From positions 62,001-126,000 of the forward strand of contig NZ_JARFYM010000010.1 in NCBI RefSeq assembly GCF_030272705.1: a stretch of 64,000 nucleotides of DNA. The letters run 5' to 3'. This document shows, piece by piece, positions 25,228 to 34,104 of this stretch (position 1 is the stretch's first letter; each line of letters starts with the position of its first letter). This DNA comes from Rhizobium mayense. GTDB taxonomy: Bacteria > Pseudomonadota > Alphaproteobacteria > Rhizobiales > Rhizobiaceae. The notes below the pieces were generated by a model. The model saw only the letters and a program-made list of their open reading frames with translations. It ran no database searches and was not told the origin of the DNA. A program made the translations under genes and the position numbers.

Positions 25228-25752
25228 TTAGTCGGCTACTATTCTCTTGTAGAACAGGGTCGTGTCGCAAAGGCCGCCCTCCGGCCACATCGCATAGTCG
25301 GGAATGACGCCGACGCGCTGCCAGCCGAGACGGGGATAGATGGCTTCGGCTTCGCTGCCGGTTGCCGTGTCGAGCACCAGCAAAGTCTTGCCGCGTTTGG
25401 CTGCCTCGTGCTCCGCAGCAGCCATCAGCAGCCGGGCAAGCCCCCTGCCCCGCGCCGAGCGACGCACCAGCAACTTCTTCAGATCGCCGCGATGGGGTTG
25501 GTTCGGCATCTGCGCTGCGCCGATCTGCACGGTGCCGGCGATTTTGCCCTCCACTTCGGCGACAAAGAGCAGCGTGGCGTCGTCAGCCACGGCTTCGGCC
25601 ACCCCACGCCAGTAGGTTTCAGCATCGGCAGGCGTGTAGGGCTGCATGAAGCCGATCGAGGCGCCGCCATTGACGCAATCGGCAAGCACTTCGCAAAGAC
25701 CCGGAATAGCGGTGCGAGCTTCGGGGGCGGAGAGAAGGCGGATAGTCGACAT
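25228..25752 (-). CDS. GNAT-family N-acetyltransferase
   Basis: A 174-residue acetyl-CoA-dependent transferase. The acetyl-CoA P-loop is VRRSARGRGLARLLMAAAE and the C-terminal strand/helix region is LVLDTATGSEAEAIYPRLGWQRVGVIPDYAM, typical of the group. Acceptor unknown. GAGGACC lies before the ATG. It is 18 bp downstream of the XRE-cupin regulator and probably co-transcribed, so the regulator may control it. Confidence 0.88.
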   Translation of the reverse strand: MSTIRLLSAPEARTAIPGLCEVLADCVNGGASIGFMQPYTPADAETYWRGVAEAVADDATLLFVAEVEGKIAGTVQIGAAQMPNQPHRGDLKKLLVRRSARGRGLARLLMAAAEHEAAKRGKTLLVLDTATGSEAEAIYPRLGWQRVGVIPDYAMWPEGGLCDTTLFYKRIVAD

Positions 25753-25770
25753 GATGGTCCTCTAGCTTGT

Positions 25771-26352
25771 TCAACGGCCGCCGCGATCCAGCACGACGCA
25801 ATAGCGTGCCGGCGCATGGCCCGGATTGTGAAAGACGTGGCCGTCACCAACAGGCATGAAGAGACAGTCACCGGGCTTCAGGCGATATGAGGTTTCGCCG
25901 ACAGTCATTTCCAACTCGCCGTCGAAGAGCCAGACGTGCTGAGTCATGCCGCGGCTCGCCGGATGTGGCGGAAAGCTGACCCGTGCCCCAGCAGGAAACT
26001 CGACATCTACTATATCGACATCCGAGGCGGTCCTGGGTGGAGAGACGGCGCGGCGCACATAGCCGGTTTCGGGATCGCGCCAGACTTGCTGCTCCTGCCG
26101 GCGCGAAAGCGGTGAAGCCTTCTGCCCTTCCTCGGCGAAAAATTCCGACAGCGACAGGCCGAGCGCTGCGCAGACCCGCGCCAAAAGAGAAGCTGTCGGG
26201 CTTGCTTCGGCGCGTTCGATGCGAGAGATCATGGCGCGGCTGACACCGGACGCTGAAGCGAGATCATCCAGCGTGAGGCTCCTTTCCAGCCGCAGCGCAC
26301 GGATGCGAATGCCGATCGCCTGTTCGAGTTCCAGTTCCATCTTTCGATCCAT
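25771..26352 (-). CDS. XRE-cupin transcriptional regulator
   Basis: A 193-residue regulator with an N-terminal helix-turn-helix (residues about 12-66, LTLDDLASASGVSRAMISRIERAEASPTASLLARVCAALG) and a C-terminal cupin ligand-binding domain (about 115-190, ending LKPGDCLFMPVGDGHVFHNPG). Members sense small metabolites and control neighbouring catabolic or detoxification genes. It overlaps the upstream region of tenA divergently and precedes the GNAT gene. Start choice between residues 1 (26352) and 5 (26340) is uncertain as neither has a clear ribosome site. Confidence 0.87.
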   Translation of the reverse strand: MDRKMELELEQAIGIRIRALRLERSLTLDDLASASGVSRAMISRIERAEASPTASLLARVCAALGLSLSEFFAEEGQKASPLSRRQEQQVWRDPETGYVRRAVSPPRTASDVDIVDVEFPAGARVSFPPHPASRGMTQHVWLFDGELEMTVGETSYRLKPGDCLFMPVGDGHVFHNPGHAPARYCVVLDRGGR

Positions 26353-26468
26353 TCTTCTACTATAAGAGAAATACAGGATCCGATGATGGAATCAAGCCCT
26401 CGTGAGCAGCCTTGCTTTCACGATTACTCCGTCGATATATGGCGGTGCATTCAAGAGCGGAGAGTAGC

Positions 26469-27167
26469 ATGGACGGCGTCAGGCAAGGCACCGAGACGGC
26501 GGAGAGCTTCACAGCTGCCGCCTGGGACCGCATCAAACCAATCATGGCCGAAATCGAGCGATTGCCGCTGCTGGAACGGCTTTCGGACGGCACGCTGCCG
26601 CCAGAGGTTTTCCGCCATTATATCCTGCAGGATGCGATCTATCTGAAGCACTATGCTCGCTGCCTCGCCATCGTCGCCGCCAAGGCGCCCGACAATGCGC
26701 AGGTGCTGCGTTTCCTCGGTTCGGCGCAGAAGGCGATCACCGTCGAGCAGGGCCTGCATGCCGGCTTCCTGACTCAGTTCGGCATTTCGAGCGCGGATGT
26801 GACCGCTGCCGAGCCGTCGCCGGCCTGCTTCGCCTATACAAATTTCCTTCTGGCGACCGCCTATCACAGCTCCTATGCCGTTGCGCTTTCGGCTGTCCTG
26901 CCGTGCTTTTGGATCTACTGGCATGTCGGCGAAGGCATCAAAAGCAAGCCGGCGATCGAGGGCAATGTGTTCCAGGCCTGGATCAATACCTATGGCGATC
27001 CGCAATTCGCTGCCGGCGCCCGGGAAGTCATCGCACTGACCGACATCGCGGCCCGTGCAGCCTCGGCGACAGAGCGCCAGCAGATGAGCGACGCTTTCGC
27101 GCGTGCCTCCCAATATGAATGGATGTTCTGGGATTCGGCCTGGCGGCTGGAGAAGTGGCCGGTCTGA
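26469..27167 (+). CDS. tenA: TenA-family thiaminase/aminopyrimidine aminohydrolase
   Basis: A 232-residue helical TenA/PQQC-fold protein. The residues expected for thiaminase II activity are present: Asp about 55 in YILQDAIYL, Cys about 146 in LPCFWIYW and a Glu in SQYEWMFWDSAW near the C-terminus. TenA hydrolyses aminopyrimidine degradation products for thiamine salvage. GGAGAGTAGC fixes the start at 26469. No TPP riboswitch is visible upstream, and the gene stands alone, divergent from the XRE-cupin regulator. Confidence 0.88.
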   Translation: MDGVRQGTETAESFTAAAWDRIKPIMAEIERLPLLERLSDGTLPPEVFRHYILQDAIYLKHYARCLAIVAAKAPDNAQVLRFLGSAQKAITVEQGLHAGFLTQFGISSADVTAAEPSPACFAYTNFLLATAYHSSYAVALSAVLPCFWIYWHVGEGIKSKPAIEGNVFQAWINTYGDPQFAAGAREVIALTDIAARAASATERQQMSDAFARASQYEWMFWDSAWRLEKWPV

Positions 27168-27217
27168 CGCATGCTCCCGGACTGAAAAATAGCGTAAACG
27201 GCGGGATAATTACCGCT

Positions 27218-27245
27218 TTGCGACGCGGGGCGGCGCTGCTATATG
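27218..27245 (+). promoter_or_regulatory. Predicted lepA promoter giving a near-leaderless mRNA
   Basis: TTGCGA (27218-27223), a 16-bp spacer, TATATG (27240-27245). Transcription would begin about seven bases after the -10, at 27252-27253, which is the lepA ATG. No Shine-Dalgarno sequence precedes that ATG, in agreement with leaderless translation. Seen motifs, inferred start. Confidence 0.5.
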
Positions 27246-27252
27246 CTCGCGC

Positions 27253-29076
27253 ATGAGCACCAATTCCACCACTCCGCTTTCGCATATCCGCAATTTCTCG
27301 ATCGTGGCCCATATCGACCACGGCAAATCGACGCTGGCCGATCGTCTGATCCAGACGACGGGCGGCCTTGCCGAGCGCGAAATGTCCGAGCAGGTGCTGG
27401 ACAACATGGAGATCGAGCGCGAGCGCGGCATCACCATCAAGGCCCAGACCGTGCGCCTGCACTACAAGGCGAACAACGGCGAGACCTATATCCTGAACCT
27501 GATCGACACACCCGGACACGTCGACTTCGCCTACGAAGTCTCGCGCTCGCTGTCGGCCTGCGAGGGTTCGCTTCTGGTCGTCGACGCATCGCAGGGTGTC
27601 GAAGCGCAGACGCTCGCCAACGTCTATCAGGCGATCGACAACAATCATGAGCTCGTCACCGTGCTCAACAAGATCGACCTGCCGGCGGCCGAACCGGACC
27701 GCATCAAGGAACAGATCGAGGAAGTGATCGGCATCGACGCGTCCGACGCGGTGTTGATTTCGGCCAAGACCGGCCTCGGCATTCCCGACGTTCTCGAAGC
27801 CATCGTCCACAAGCTGCCGGCGCCGAAAAGCCCGGGCGGCGAAAAGGCGCCGCTGAAGGCGCTGCTGGTCGATAGCTGGTACGACACCTATCTCGGCGTC
27901 ATGGTTCTCGTGCGCATCATCGACGGTGTTTTGACCAAGGGCCAGACCATCCGAATGATGGGCACGGATGCGAAGTACCAGATCGAACGCGTCGGCGTCC
28001 TGACGCCGAAGATGGTCGCCGTTGACAGCCTCGGCCCTGGCGAGATCGGCTTCATCACCGCCTCGATCAAGGAAGTGGCCGACACCCGCGTCGGCGATAC
28101 CATCACCGAGGACAAGCGCCCGACCGCCGAGCCGCTGCCGGGCTTCAAGCCGGCGCAGCCGGTCGTGTTCTGCGGCCTCTTCCCGGTCGATGCCGCTGAT
28201 TTCGAAGACCTCCGCTCGGCCATGGGCAAGCTGCGCCTCAACGATGCCAGCTTCTCCTTCGAAATGGAATCGTCTGCCGCTCTCGGCTTCGGCTTCCGCT
28301 GCGGCTTCCTCGGACTCCTGCACCTGGAAATCATCCAGGAGCGCCTAGAACGCGAATTCAATCTCGACCTGATCGCGACGGCGCCCTCGGTCGTCTATCA
28401 GCTCACCATGACCGACGGCACCGAGATCGAGCTGCACAATCCGGCCGACATGCCCGACGTGGTCAAAATTTCCGAATTCCGCGAGCCATGGATCAAGGCA
28501 ACGATCCTGACGCCGGACGATTATCTCGGCTCGATCCTGAAGCTCTGCCAGGACCGCCGCGGCATTCAGACCGAGCTGACCTATGTCGGCAACCGCGCCA
28601 TGATCACCTACGACCTGCCGCTCAACGAAGTCGTCTTCGATTTCTACGATCGCCTGAAGTCGATCTCGAAAGGCTATGCTTCCTTCGACTACAGCCTGAC
28701 CGATTATCGCGAGAGCGATCTCGTCAAGATGTCGATCCTCGTCAATGCCGAGCCGGTGGACGCGCTCTCCATGCTCGTGCACCGCTCCGCCGCCGAAAAG
28801 CGCGGCCGCGTCATGTGCGAAAAGCTGAAGGATCTGATCCCGCAGCACATGTTCCAGATCCCCATCCAGGCCGCAATCGGCGGGCGCATCATCGCCCGCG
28901 AGACGGTGAAGGCGCTGCGCAAGGACGTGACCGCCAAGTGCTACGGCGGCGACGCCACCCGCAAGCGCAAGCTGCTGGACAAGCAGAAGGAAGGCAAGAA
29001 GCGCATGCGGCAGTTCGGCAAGGTCGAAATCCCGCAGGAAGCCTTCATTGCCGCGCTGAAGATGGGGGATGAGTGA
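27253..29076 (+). CDS. lepA: Elongation factor 4 (LepA)
   Basis: A 607-residue translational GTPase that binds the ribosome at the membrane/cytosol and is thought to remodel stalled or biogenesis complexes. G1 [14 protein letters not shown]3 DTPGHVDF and G4 NKIDLP are intact. EF-G-like domains II, III and V follow, then the LepA-specific C-terminal domain ([27 protein letters not shown]). Length is standard. The start agrees with the family, although no ribosome site is present. Confidence 0.98.
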   Translation: MSTNSTTPLSHIRNFSIVAHIDHGKSTLADRLIQTTGGLAEREMSEQVLDNMEIERERGITIKAQTVRLHYKANNGETYILNLIDTPGHVDFAYEVSRSLSACEGSLLVVDASQGVEAQTLANVYQAIDNNHELVTVLNKIDLPAAEPDRIKEQIEEVIGIDASDAVLISAKTGLGIPDVLEAIVHKLPAPKSPGGEKAPLKALLVDSWYDTYLGVMVLVRIIDGVLTKGQTIRMMGTDAKYQIERVGVLTPKMVAVDSLGPGEIGFITASIKEVADTRVGDTITEDKRPTAEPLPGFKPAQPVVFCGLFPVDAADFEDLRSAMGKLRLNDASFSFEMESSAALGFGFRCGFLGLLHLEIIQERLEREFNLDLIATAPSVVYQLTMTDGTEIELHNPADMPDVVKISEFREPWIKATILTPDDYLGSILKLCQDRRGIQTELTYVGNRAMITYDLPLNEVVFDFYDRLKSISKGYASFDYSLTDYRESDLVKMSILVNAEPVDALSMLVHRSAAEKRGRVMCEKLKDLIPQHMFQIPIQAAIGGRIIARETVKALRKDVTAKCYGGDATRKRKLLDKQKEGKKRMRQFGKVEIPQEAFIAALKMGDE

Positions 29077-29080
29077 GGGC

Positions 29081-29117
29081 TTCTCAATAAAGAATTATGC
29101 GCATATACTTTGCGCAT
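29081..29117 (+). promoter_or_regulatory. ccdAB promoter overlapping a palindromic operator
   Basis: TTCTCA (29081-29086), 17-bp spacer, TATACT (29104-29109). The -10 lies inside the spacer of a perfect 7-bp inverted repeat, ATGCGCA (29097-29103) and TGCGCAT (29111-29117). This is the expected arrangement for autorepression by the CcdA antitoxin or the CcdAB complex. Confidence 0.6.
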
Positions 29118-29134
29118 GATTTGAGGAACGTCCT

Positions 29135-29365
29135 ATGGCCCAAACGACGCGAAAAGCCGCAAACTTGTCTCTCGACGAGAGCCTTGTCGCAGATGCCCGC
29201 GAATTGAAAATCAATATTTCGCGTGCGGCCGAAGATGGCATAGCGCGCGCCATCAAGGCTGAGCGCGAGCGCCTATGGCTTATGGAAAATGCTGAGGCAA
29301 TCGAACAAGCCAATGCCTATGTTGAAAAACATGGCCTGCCGTTTGGAAAGTATCGGCAGTTCTGA
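29135..29365 (+). CDS. ccdA: CcdA-type antitoxin
   Basis: A 76-residue type II antitoxin. The N-terminal ribbon-helix-helix (NLSLDESLVADARELKINISRAAEDGI) binds DNA. The C-terminal tail (AIEQANAYVEKHGLPFGKYRQF) matches the toxin-binding segment of CcdA proteins. It neutralises CcdB and represses the operon. Its TGA overlaps the toxin ATG by one base (TGATG), giving coupled translation. GAGGAACGTCCT precedes the start. Confidence 0.93.
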   Translation: MAQTTRKAANLSLDESLVADARELKINISRAAEDGIARAIKAERERLWLMENAEAIEQANAYVEKHGLPFGKYRQF

Positions 29366-29664
29366 TGGCAAGATTCCATGTCTATGGCCTAAAGCAAAGT
29401 CGAGCTCTCGCGCTGGATCTTCAGTCTGACTTGTTAGAGAGGCTGAGCACACGGATGATGGCGCCTCTGCTTCGCGCAGAAGATGTGTCGACGCCAATGG
29501 CAAAGCTCAATCCGCAATTCACTATCGCTGGCAAGCCTTACATCATGGCGACGCAACTGATGGCAGCAATACCGCTTACCGAAATCGGGGAGTTGATCAC
29601 CGATCTGAGTTCGCACGGCGATCAGATTACCGCAGCGACGGACTTTCTTTTCCAAGGCTTCTGA
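29365..29664 (+). CDS. ccdB: CcdB-type gyrase-poison toxin
   Basis: A 99-residue SH3-like barrel toxin. In known systems CcdB traps DNA gyrase on DNA. Conserved features are the start ARFHVYGLKQSRALALDLQSDLL, the middle LNPQFTIAGKPYIMATQLMAAIP and the C-terminal gyrase-contact end DFLFQGF. It is complete and follows ccdA with one-base overlap. It lies between lepA and a GFA gene in otherwise ordinary chromosome, so it is a chromosomal rather than plasmid-maintenance copy. Confidence 0.93.
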   Translation: MARFHVYGLKQSRALALDLQSDLLERLSTRMMAPLLRAEDVSTPMAKLNPQFTIAGKPYIMATQLMAAIPLTEIGELITDLSSHGDQITAATDFLFQGF

Positions 29665-29666
29665 CC

Positions 29667-30122
29667 TCAGTTCTGCGCCATAAATTCCTTGATCAGCCCC
29701 TCATATTCATTCATCTCCGGCAGCGCGGCATAGCTGTGAACCGCCGGGGTCGTCACCCAGGGCAACTTTTCTCTCGTCCAGGTCTCGACGAACGGCGTGA
29801 ACCAGCGGGGATCGTCGAGCATGGTCGGGCGCAGGTTCACGAACCAGTCGAAGCCCTCCAGGCGCGTAAACATCCAGGTCATGCAGTATGGGCAAAAATA
29901 GTGTTTCAGGTTTTCGTCGTGCATGCCGCCGATGACGGGTTCACCCTCGGTGACTTCGAAACCTTCGCTCGGAATGGCAACGCTCAACGAATAGGCGCTG
30001 GAGGACATATGCTGGCAGCCGGTGCAGTGGCAGGCCATGGTCAATAGCGGCTTAGCGCTGATCTTCAGTCGCACCTGCCCGCAACGGCATCCGCCTTCCC
30101 AAGGCAATTCTGGCTGCGTCAT
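29667..30122 (-). CDS. GFA-family (glutathione-dependent formaldehyde-activating-like) protein
   Basis: A 151-residue zinc protein of the Mss4-like fold. Zinc-binding cysteines are in GGCRCGQV, ACHCTGCQ and CPYC, the complete GFA pattern. Family members were named for formaldehyde/glutathione chemistry but most have no proven reaction. AAGGAGACGAGATC precedes the ATG at 30122; an eight-residue upstream extension is not supported. It is convergent with ccdB with only two bases between stops. Confidence 0.9.
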   Translation of the reverse strand: MTQPELPWEGGCRCGQVRLKISAKPLLTMACHCTGCQHMSSSAYSLSVAIPSEGFEVTEGEPVIGGMHDENLKHYFCPYCMTWMFTRLEGFDWFVNLRPTMLDDPRWFTPFVETWTREKLPWVTTPAVHSYAALPEMNEYEGLIKEFMAQN

Positions 30123-30261
30123 GATCTCGTCTCCTTCGATTTGCAATAATTAACTAGAGCCGGACGACTAGCCGTCGAGTCGATCTCTGCTCCAGTTATT
30201 TAACCAGCCGCCGGAGGTGAGAGCGCGAAGCACAACGGTTACACGCCTGTTAGACGCAATT

Positions 30262-31089
30262 TCATTGCGACTGAACATCCGCCCGTCGCCGCGCCTCGGC
30301 GAGAACTTCGCGAAGATCACGCTCACTAAGACCACTTTCCAAGCCCTCGTCGATTACCTTTCGCAGACGCGCGATGCTTGTCGCCTCAGCGCCGATCGTC
30401 CTCACCCAGCCCCGTGCGATCGCCAGCCCGGCGGTCTCCGCCGCGGGCGCATGCTGCGCGGCGATCTCGACATAGCGCTCCAGCCAGCCGGGTTCGTTGC
30501 GTTCGATCGATGCCTTGAATTCCGTCCGCCAGCCTTCGACCACGGCGGCATTGGCCTCGAAATGGAACTGGGTGCCATAGGCGGCGCGGCCGATGCGGAA
30601 GGCCTGGTTCCTGGTCGTCGCGTTGGTCGCGAGGTGCACTGCGCCGGCGGGCAGCGAAAACGTGTCGGAGTGCCATTGGAAGATGGTGAAATCGTCGGCG
30701 AGACCGGACAGCAACGGATCGGCCTTGCCCTCCTCGGTGACGCCGACCGTTTTCCAGCCGAATTCATGGGTTGCGCCGATGAGGTTTTCGGCCTCATAGG
30801 CGCGCGCCAGAATCTGGCTGCCGAGGCAGATGCCGAGCACGGCCTTGTCCGCCTCTTCGAAGCGGCGCATCAGTTGCGCCAGCTCCGGCAGATAGGGATG
30901 GATCTCGTCGTCAAGCGCATTCTGCTCGCCGCCGAGCACGACCAACGCATCATGCGCCGTTACGTCCTTCGGAAGCCTCTCGCCATCCCACGCACGGAAC
31001 CACTCGATCTCCGCTCCCGCTTCTTCCAGCGCGATGCCAAGGGCGCCAAGCGGCGTGTTTTTCATGTTTTCGACGACCGCGACCCGCAT
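30262..31089 (-). CDS. Class I glutamine amidotransferase-like protein
   Basis: A 275-residue protein with a GATase1 domain over residues about 1-195: nucleophile Cys in VLGICLGSQILA and the His-Glu pair in YGTQFHFEAN, so the triad is complete. It has a C-terminal helical extension (residues about 200-275) and no synthase partner next to it. Such stand-alone GMP-synthase-like amidotransferases act on small gamma-glutamyl or ammonia-donor substrates; the role is unknown. GGGAATCAACAGG lies before the ATG. Confidence 0.85.
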   Translation of the reverse strand: MRVAVVENMKNTPLGALGIALEEAGAEIEWFRAWDGERLPKDVTAHDALVVLGGEQNALDDEIHPYLPELAQLMRRFEEADKAVLGICLGSQILARAYEAENLIGATHEFGWKTVGVTEEGKADPLLSGLADDFTIFQWHSDTFSLPAGAVHLATNATTRNQAFRIGRAAYGTQFHFEANAAVVEGWRTEFKASIERNEPGWLERYVEIAAQHAPAAETAGLAIARGWVRTIGAEATSIARLRKVIDEGLESGLSERDLREVLAEARRRADVQSQ

Positions 31090-31212
31090 CCTGTTGATTC
31101 CCGAAAATTTATCCGGGCAAAGATGAGCATGAGTGGATCAACGGCGCAAGAGCCCCGCTTGCGGCCGATTAAAGTTGAGCCTAAATGTCAGCAAACAACG
31201 AGGAACCCGACG

Positions 31213-31506
31213 ATGACCGATAAGCCGCGGATCACCATTCTCTATTGCACGCAATGCAACTGGCTGCTGCGCGCCGGCTGGATGGCGCAGGAACTGCTGC
31301 AGACCTTCAGCGACAGCCTGGGCGAAGTGGCGCTGATCCCCGGCACCGGCGGCAACTTCGAAATCCGCATCGACGGCGAACTGCTGTGGGAGCGCAAGCG
31401 CGATGGCGGCTTTCCCGGCCCGAAGGAGTTGAAGCAGCGGGTGCGCGACGTCATCGATCCCGACCGCGATCTCGGCCATACGGACCGCGGATCGCTGGAG
31501 AGCTGA
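31213..31506 (+). CDS. SelT/SelW/SelH (Rdx) family protein
   Basis: A 97-residue thioredoxin-like protein with a CxxC redox motif (YCTQCNW, Cys 12 and 15). The family features LLRAGWMAQELLQTFSDSLGEVALIPGTGGNFEIRIDGELLWERKRDGGFPGPKELKQ span the whole domain. The eukaryotic relatives carry selenocysteine; here both positions are cysteine. Redox role inferred. The ATG at 31213 is chosen after GAGGAACCCGACG, and the long open frame upstream is antisense to the amidotransferase gene. Confidence 0.88.
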   Translation: MTDKPRITILYCTQCNWLLRAGWMAQELLQTFSDSLGEVALIPGTGGNFEIRIDGELLWERKRDGGFPGPKELKQRVRDVIDPDRDLGHTDRGSLES

Positions 31507-31603
31507 CTGCACCACTCACCGGCGAACCTCGGGGCCGCGCCGGCTGACATTGCACCGACTGACATATCCGGAAGGCGCGGCCCGCTGGCGCGCCTTAGCC
31601 CTG

Positions 31604-31741
31604 TCATTTGTCTTTCCTGCCAAGGCTCACCGTGCTTGCAGCCTGCCTGACCTGAGAGCCCGGCTGCTGCTTTACGGCGACGATCTTGTCCTTCTTGGGT
31701 TTTCGCACCTCGCGATGACTTCTTATTTGACCCTTTGCCAT
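31604..31741 (-). CDS. Small basic conserved protein (45 aa)
   Basis: A 45-residue Lys/Arg/Gln-rich protein (MAKGQIRSHREVRKPKKDKI...TVSLGRKDK) with a clean AAGGAGCCCACC ribosome site. I recall similar short proteins of unknown function in many alphaproteobacteria. No membrane segment or enzyme motif. Its codon use matches the surroundings, and it is probably a nucleic-acid-associated or orphan protein. Confidence 0.75.
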   Translation of the reverse strand: MAKGQIRSHREVRKPKKDKIVAVKQQPGSQVRQAASTVSLGRKDK

Positions 31742-31895
31742 GGTGGGCTCCTTCCTTCGCGCGCGACCATATGGAAGCGGCGACACTTTAGGGACTGCTC
31801 AAGTTGCGCGAAAATCAAGCGAATATTTTCGAAAATACCAATAGACACGGCAAATGGATGCGCTCTGCTCTGAAACGGGCGCCTGAAGCGCCTGC

Positions 31896-32324
31896 TTAAT
31901 TGTAAGGTGAGCGGCAGGTCTGGAACCCATGGTTAAGCGTCGTGTAGAGATTGGTGCCGGGATTGTAGCTCCGATGATGTTCGGAGCACCAGATCTGATG
32001 GCGGGTGCGATTATTGACTGGCGCCTGAAAGTCGGTTCTTGGCGGGACATAATTGGTGCGCGGCGGGATAACGACGCGGGGATCATCAAAGCGATTCGGA
32101 TTGCCGAGGGTCCGCGGCGTATTCGGGAGCGGATAGCCGGGCGGCCGATACCATTGCTGCGATCCGAAGCCGAAACAGCCGCGATTGTCGCAAACAGTGG
32201 GCCCAACCCTGGGGGGAGGGAGGCCGATCTTCGGGCTATTCGAGGCCGCATTGGCGAAATCCGGTGGGGACAGCAAAACGAGGCTGACGACACAGCCGAA
32301 CGCGATCTTGCCGAAAACAGTCAT
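31896..32324 (-). CDS. BA14K-family secreted protein
   Basis: A 142-residue exported protein. The signal peptide (MTVFGKIAFGCVVSLVLLSPPDFANAA) is followed by a Pro/Arg-rich linker (residues about 60-105) and a C-terminal BA14K-type domain (WCSEHHRSYNPGTNLYTTLNHGFQTC). BA14K of Brucella is an immunoreactive, lectin-like surface protein. CAGGAGTCTGTC precedes the start; an in-frame upstream extension lacks a signal sequence. Monocistronic. Confidence 0.88.
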   Translation of the reverse strand: MTVFGKIAFGCVVSLVLLSPPDFANAASNSPKIGLPPPRVGPTVCDNRGCFGFGSQQWYRPPGYPLPNTPRTLGNPNRFDDPRVVIPPRTNYVPPRTDFQAPVNNRTRHQIWCSEHHRSYNPGTNLYTTLNHGFQTCRSPYN

Positions 32325-32496
32325 GACAGACTCCTGTTGTTGATCATAGCGACCCAACCCGCGGCTTCGCTCTATATTTGGGCCTTCACCGGACGTAAAA
32401 CCAGAGTTGCGATGGGAGATATCGGCCGTCATCGATCGGTTGATCCTTTTCCTCGCTTGTTCCATAAGAGGCGCAACCTTTCCGAGGAGATTGCAC

Positions 32497-33927
32497 GTGA
32501 GCAGCTTGAAATTTGGAACCAGCGGCCTTCGCGGCCTGTCCGTCGATCTCGTAGGACGGGCGTCTGCCCTCTATGCCACGGCCTTTGCCCGCCACCTTTT
32601 GAAAAGCGGCCATGCGCAGCCCGGCGATCTCATCCTGGTCGGCCGCGATTATCGCGAATCCAGCCCGGCAATCTCGGCCACCTGCATCGGCGCGCTGAAA
32701 CGTGCCGGCCTGACACCGCTCGATTGCGGCACGGTGCCGACGCCGGCGCTAGCGCTTTACGGACTGGAGCTCAAGGCCGCTTCGCTGATGATCACCGGCT
32801 CGCATATTCCGGCCGACCGCAACGGCATCAAATTCTACCGGCCGGACGGCGAAATCGACAAGCAGGACGAGCTGGCGATAAGCGCCGAAGCTGCTGACAT
32901 CGGCGACGCCAGCCTGGATGAGACGCCCGGCACTGGTGAGAATCGAACGGCGGAGACCGAGGCGCTGTTCTTCGAGCGCAATACCGCCCTGCTGCCCGCC
33001 GACAGCCTCGCCGGCCTCACCATCGGCGTCTATCAGCACAGCACGGTGGCGCGCGAGCTGCTCGGCCTGGTGCTGGTGCATTATGGAGCGCGCGTCGTGC
33101 CGCTCGGCCGCTCCGAAAGCTTCATTCCCGTCGATACGGAGGCGGTCTCGGCGGAAACCATCCGCCTGCTGAAGAGCTGGACGCCGGAGCATGAGCTGGA
33201 CGCGATCGTCTCCGCCGACGGCGACGGCGACCGGCCGCTTGTCTCCGATGAAACCGGCGAGCCGCTGCGCGGAGATCTGCTCGGCCTCATCGCCGCGAAT
33301 TTCCTGGGCGCGGAGGTCGTGGTGACACCGGTCACCTCCAATTCCGGCATCGAAGCCGCCGGTTCCTACGCCGTCACCCGCACCCGCGTCGGCTCGCCCT
33401 ATGTCATCGCCGGCATGGATGAGGCGCTGGCGGCCGGCAAGGCTAATGTGATGGGTTTCGAAGCCAATGGCGGCACGCTGACGGCAAGCCGCTTCATCAT
33501 CGAGGGACAGCCGATACGCGCGCTGCCGACCCGCGACAGCTTCCTGCCGATCCTCGCGACGCTTTACGCCGCCGCGCTTGCAAGACAATCACTGTCGACC
33601 GTCGCCGCCAACTACCGCCTGCCCTTCGCCGCCGCCGACCGGCTGGAGAATTTTCCGGTCGAAACCAGTGCGGCGCTGATGGCTTATCTGCGCGCCTCCG
33701 ACGCCAACCTCACCGACTTCCTGGCGCCGGTCGCCGGGGTGGCGTCAAAGAGCGACATCGACGGGCTGCGGGTGACGCTGGCGGACGGCCGAATCATCCA
33801 TTTCCGTCCCTCCGGCAATGCGCCGGAGATGCGCTGCTATGTCGAAGCGGCGGATGAAAACGAAGCAAAGGCCTTGCTGGAACAGGGACTTGACCTCATC
33901 CGGGTGTGGGCGGCGGCCCGGGGCTGA
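32497..33927 (+). CDS. Phosphomannomutase/phosphoglucomutase-family enzyme
   Basis: A 476-residue alpha-D-phosphohexomutase. The N-terminal KFGTSGLRG, the phosphoserine loop TGSHIPADRNGIKFY (Ser about 102), the metal-binding DGDGDRP (about 240), the sugar loop GFEANGG and the phosphate-binding end RPSGNAPEMRCYVEA are all present. It interconverts hexose 1- and 6-phosphates, feeding surface polysaccharide. The loop reads SHIP rather than the common SHNP, so specificity is uncertain. Start is GTG (32497), eight bases after GAGGAG. A terminator overlaps the stop region. Confidence 0.9.
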   Translation: MSSLKFGTSGLRGLSVDLVGRASALYATAFARHLLKSGHAQPGDLILVGRDYRESSPAISATCIGALKRAGLTPLDCGTVPTPALALYGLELKAASLMITGSHIPADRNGIKFYRPDGEIDKQDELAISAEAADIGDASLDETPGTGENRTAETEALFFERNTALLPADSLAGLTIGVYQHSTVARELLGLVLVHYGARVVPLGRSESFIPVDTEAVSAETIRLLKSWTPEHELDAIVSADGDGDRPLVSDETGEPLRGDLLGLIAANFLGAEVVVTPVTSNSGIEAAGSYAVTRTRVGSPYVIAGMDEALAAGKANVMGFEANGGTLTASRFIIEGQPIRALPTRDSFLPILATLYAAALARQSLSTVAANYRLPFAAADRLENFPVETSAALMAYLRASDANLTDFLAPVAGVASKSDIDGLRVTLADGRIIHFRPSGNAPEMRCYVEAADENEAKALLEQGLDLIRVWAAARG

Positions 33928-33950
33928 CCCGGGCTTCAACCGCTTTTTTT
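33912..33950 (+). terminator. Intrinsic terminator after the phosphohexomutase
   Basis: Nested stem: outer GCGG/CCGC and inner CCCGGG/CCCGGG around the TGA stop, followed by seven T (33944-33950). It separates this gene from the tRNA. Confidence 0.75.
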
Positions 33951-33980
33951 CAGATTGCCACGAAAACTTCAAAAACCCTG

Positions 33981-34009
33981 TTGACACCGGAGAGCCACCC
34001 CCTTACATG
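33981..34009 (+). promoter_or_regulatory. tRNA-Leu promoter
   Basis: TTGACA (33981-33986), exact 17-bp spacer, TACATG (34004-34009), 11 bp before the mature tRNA 5' end. Confidence 0.65.
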
Positions 34010-34019
34010 CGTGTCCGTC

Positions 34020-34104
34020 GCCCAGATGGCGGAATTGGTAGACGCGCAGGTTTCAGGTACCTGTGCCGCGAGGCGTGGAGGTTCGAGTCCTCTTCTGGGC
34101 ACCA
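34020..34104 (+). tRNA. tRNA-Leu (anticodon CAG)
   Basis: The acceptor stem GCCCAGA (34020-34026) pairs with TCTGGGC (34094-34100), followed by A and an encoded CCA. The anticodon arm CAGGT-TTCAGGT-ACCTG gives loop TTCAGGT and anticodon CAG, reading CUG codons. The long variable arm and GGTTCGAGTCC T-arm are those of a class II tRNA. It borders an accessory-looking patch, and tRNA 3' ends are common integration targets. Confidence 0.97.

Noticed and set aside
26353..26468. Possible TPP riboswitch before tenA
   Set aside because: None of the conserved THI-box words are present and the gap is too short.
27028..28323. 431-codon minus-strand frame opposite lepA
   Set aside because: Antisense to a certain housekeeping gene, no family features, no ribosome site.
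30217..31212. Plus-strand extension that would add 332 residues to the SelW-like protein
   Set aside because: It is antisense to the amidotransferase gene; the SelW-like domain has its own ATG and GAGGAAC site at 31213.
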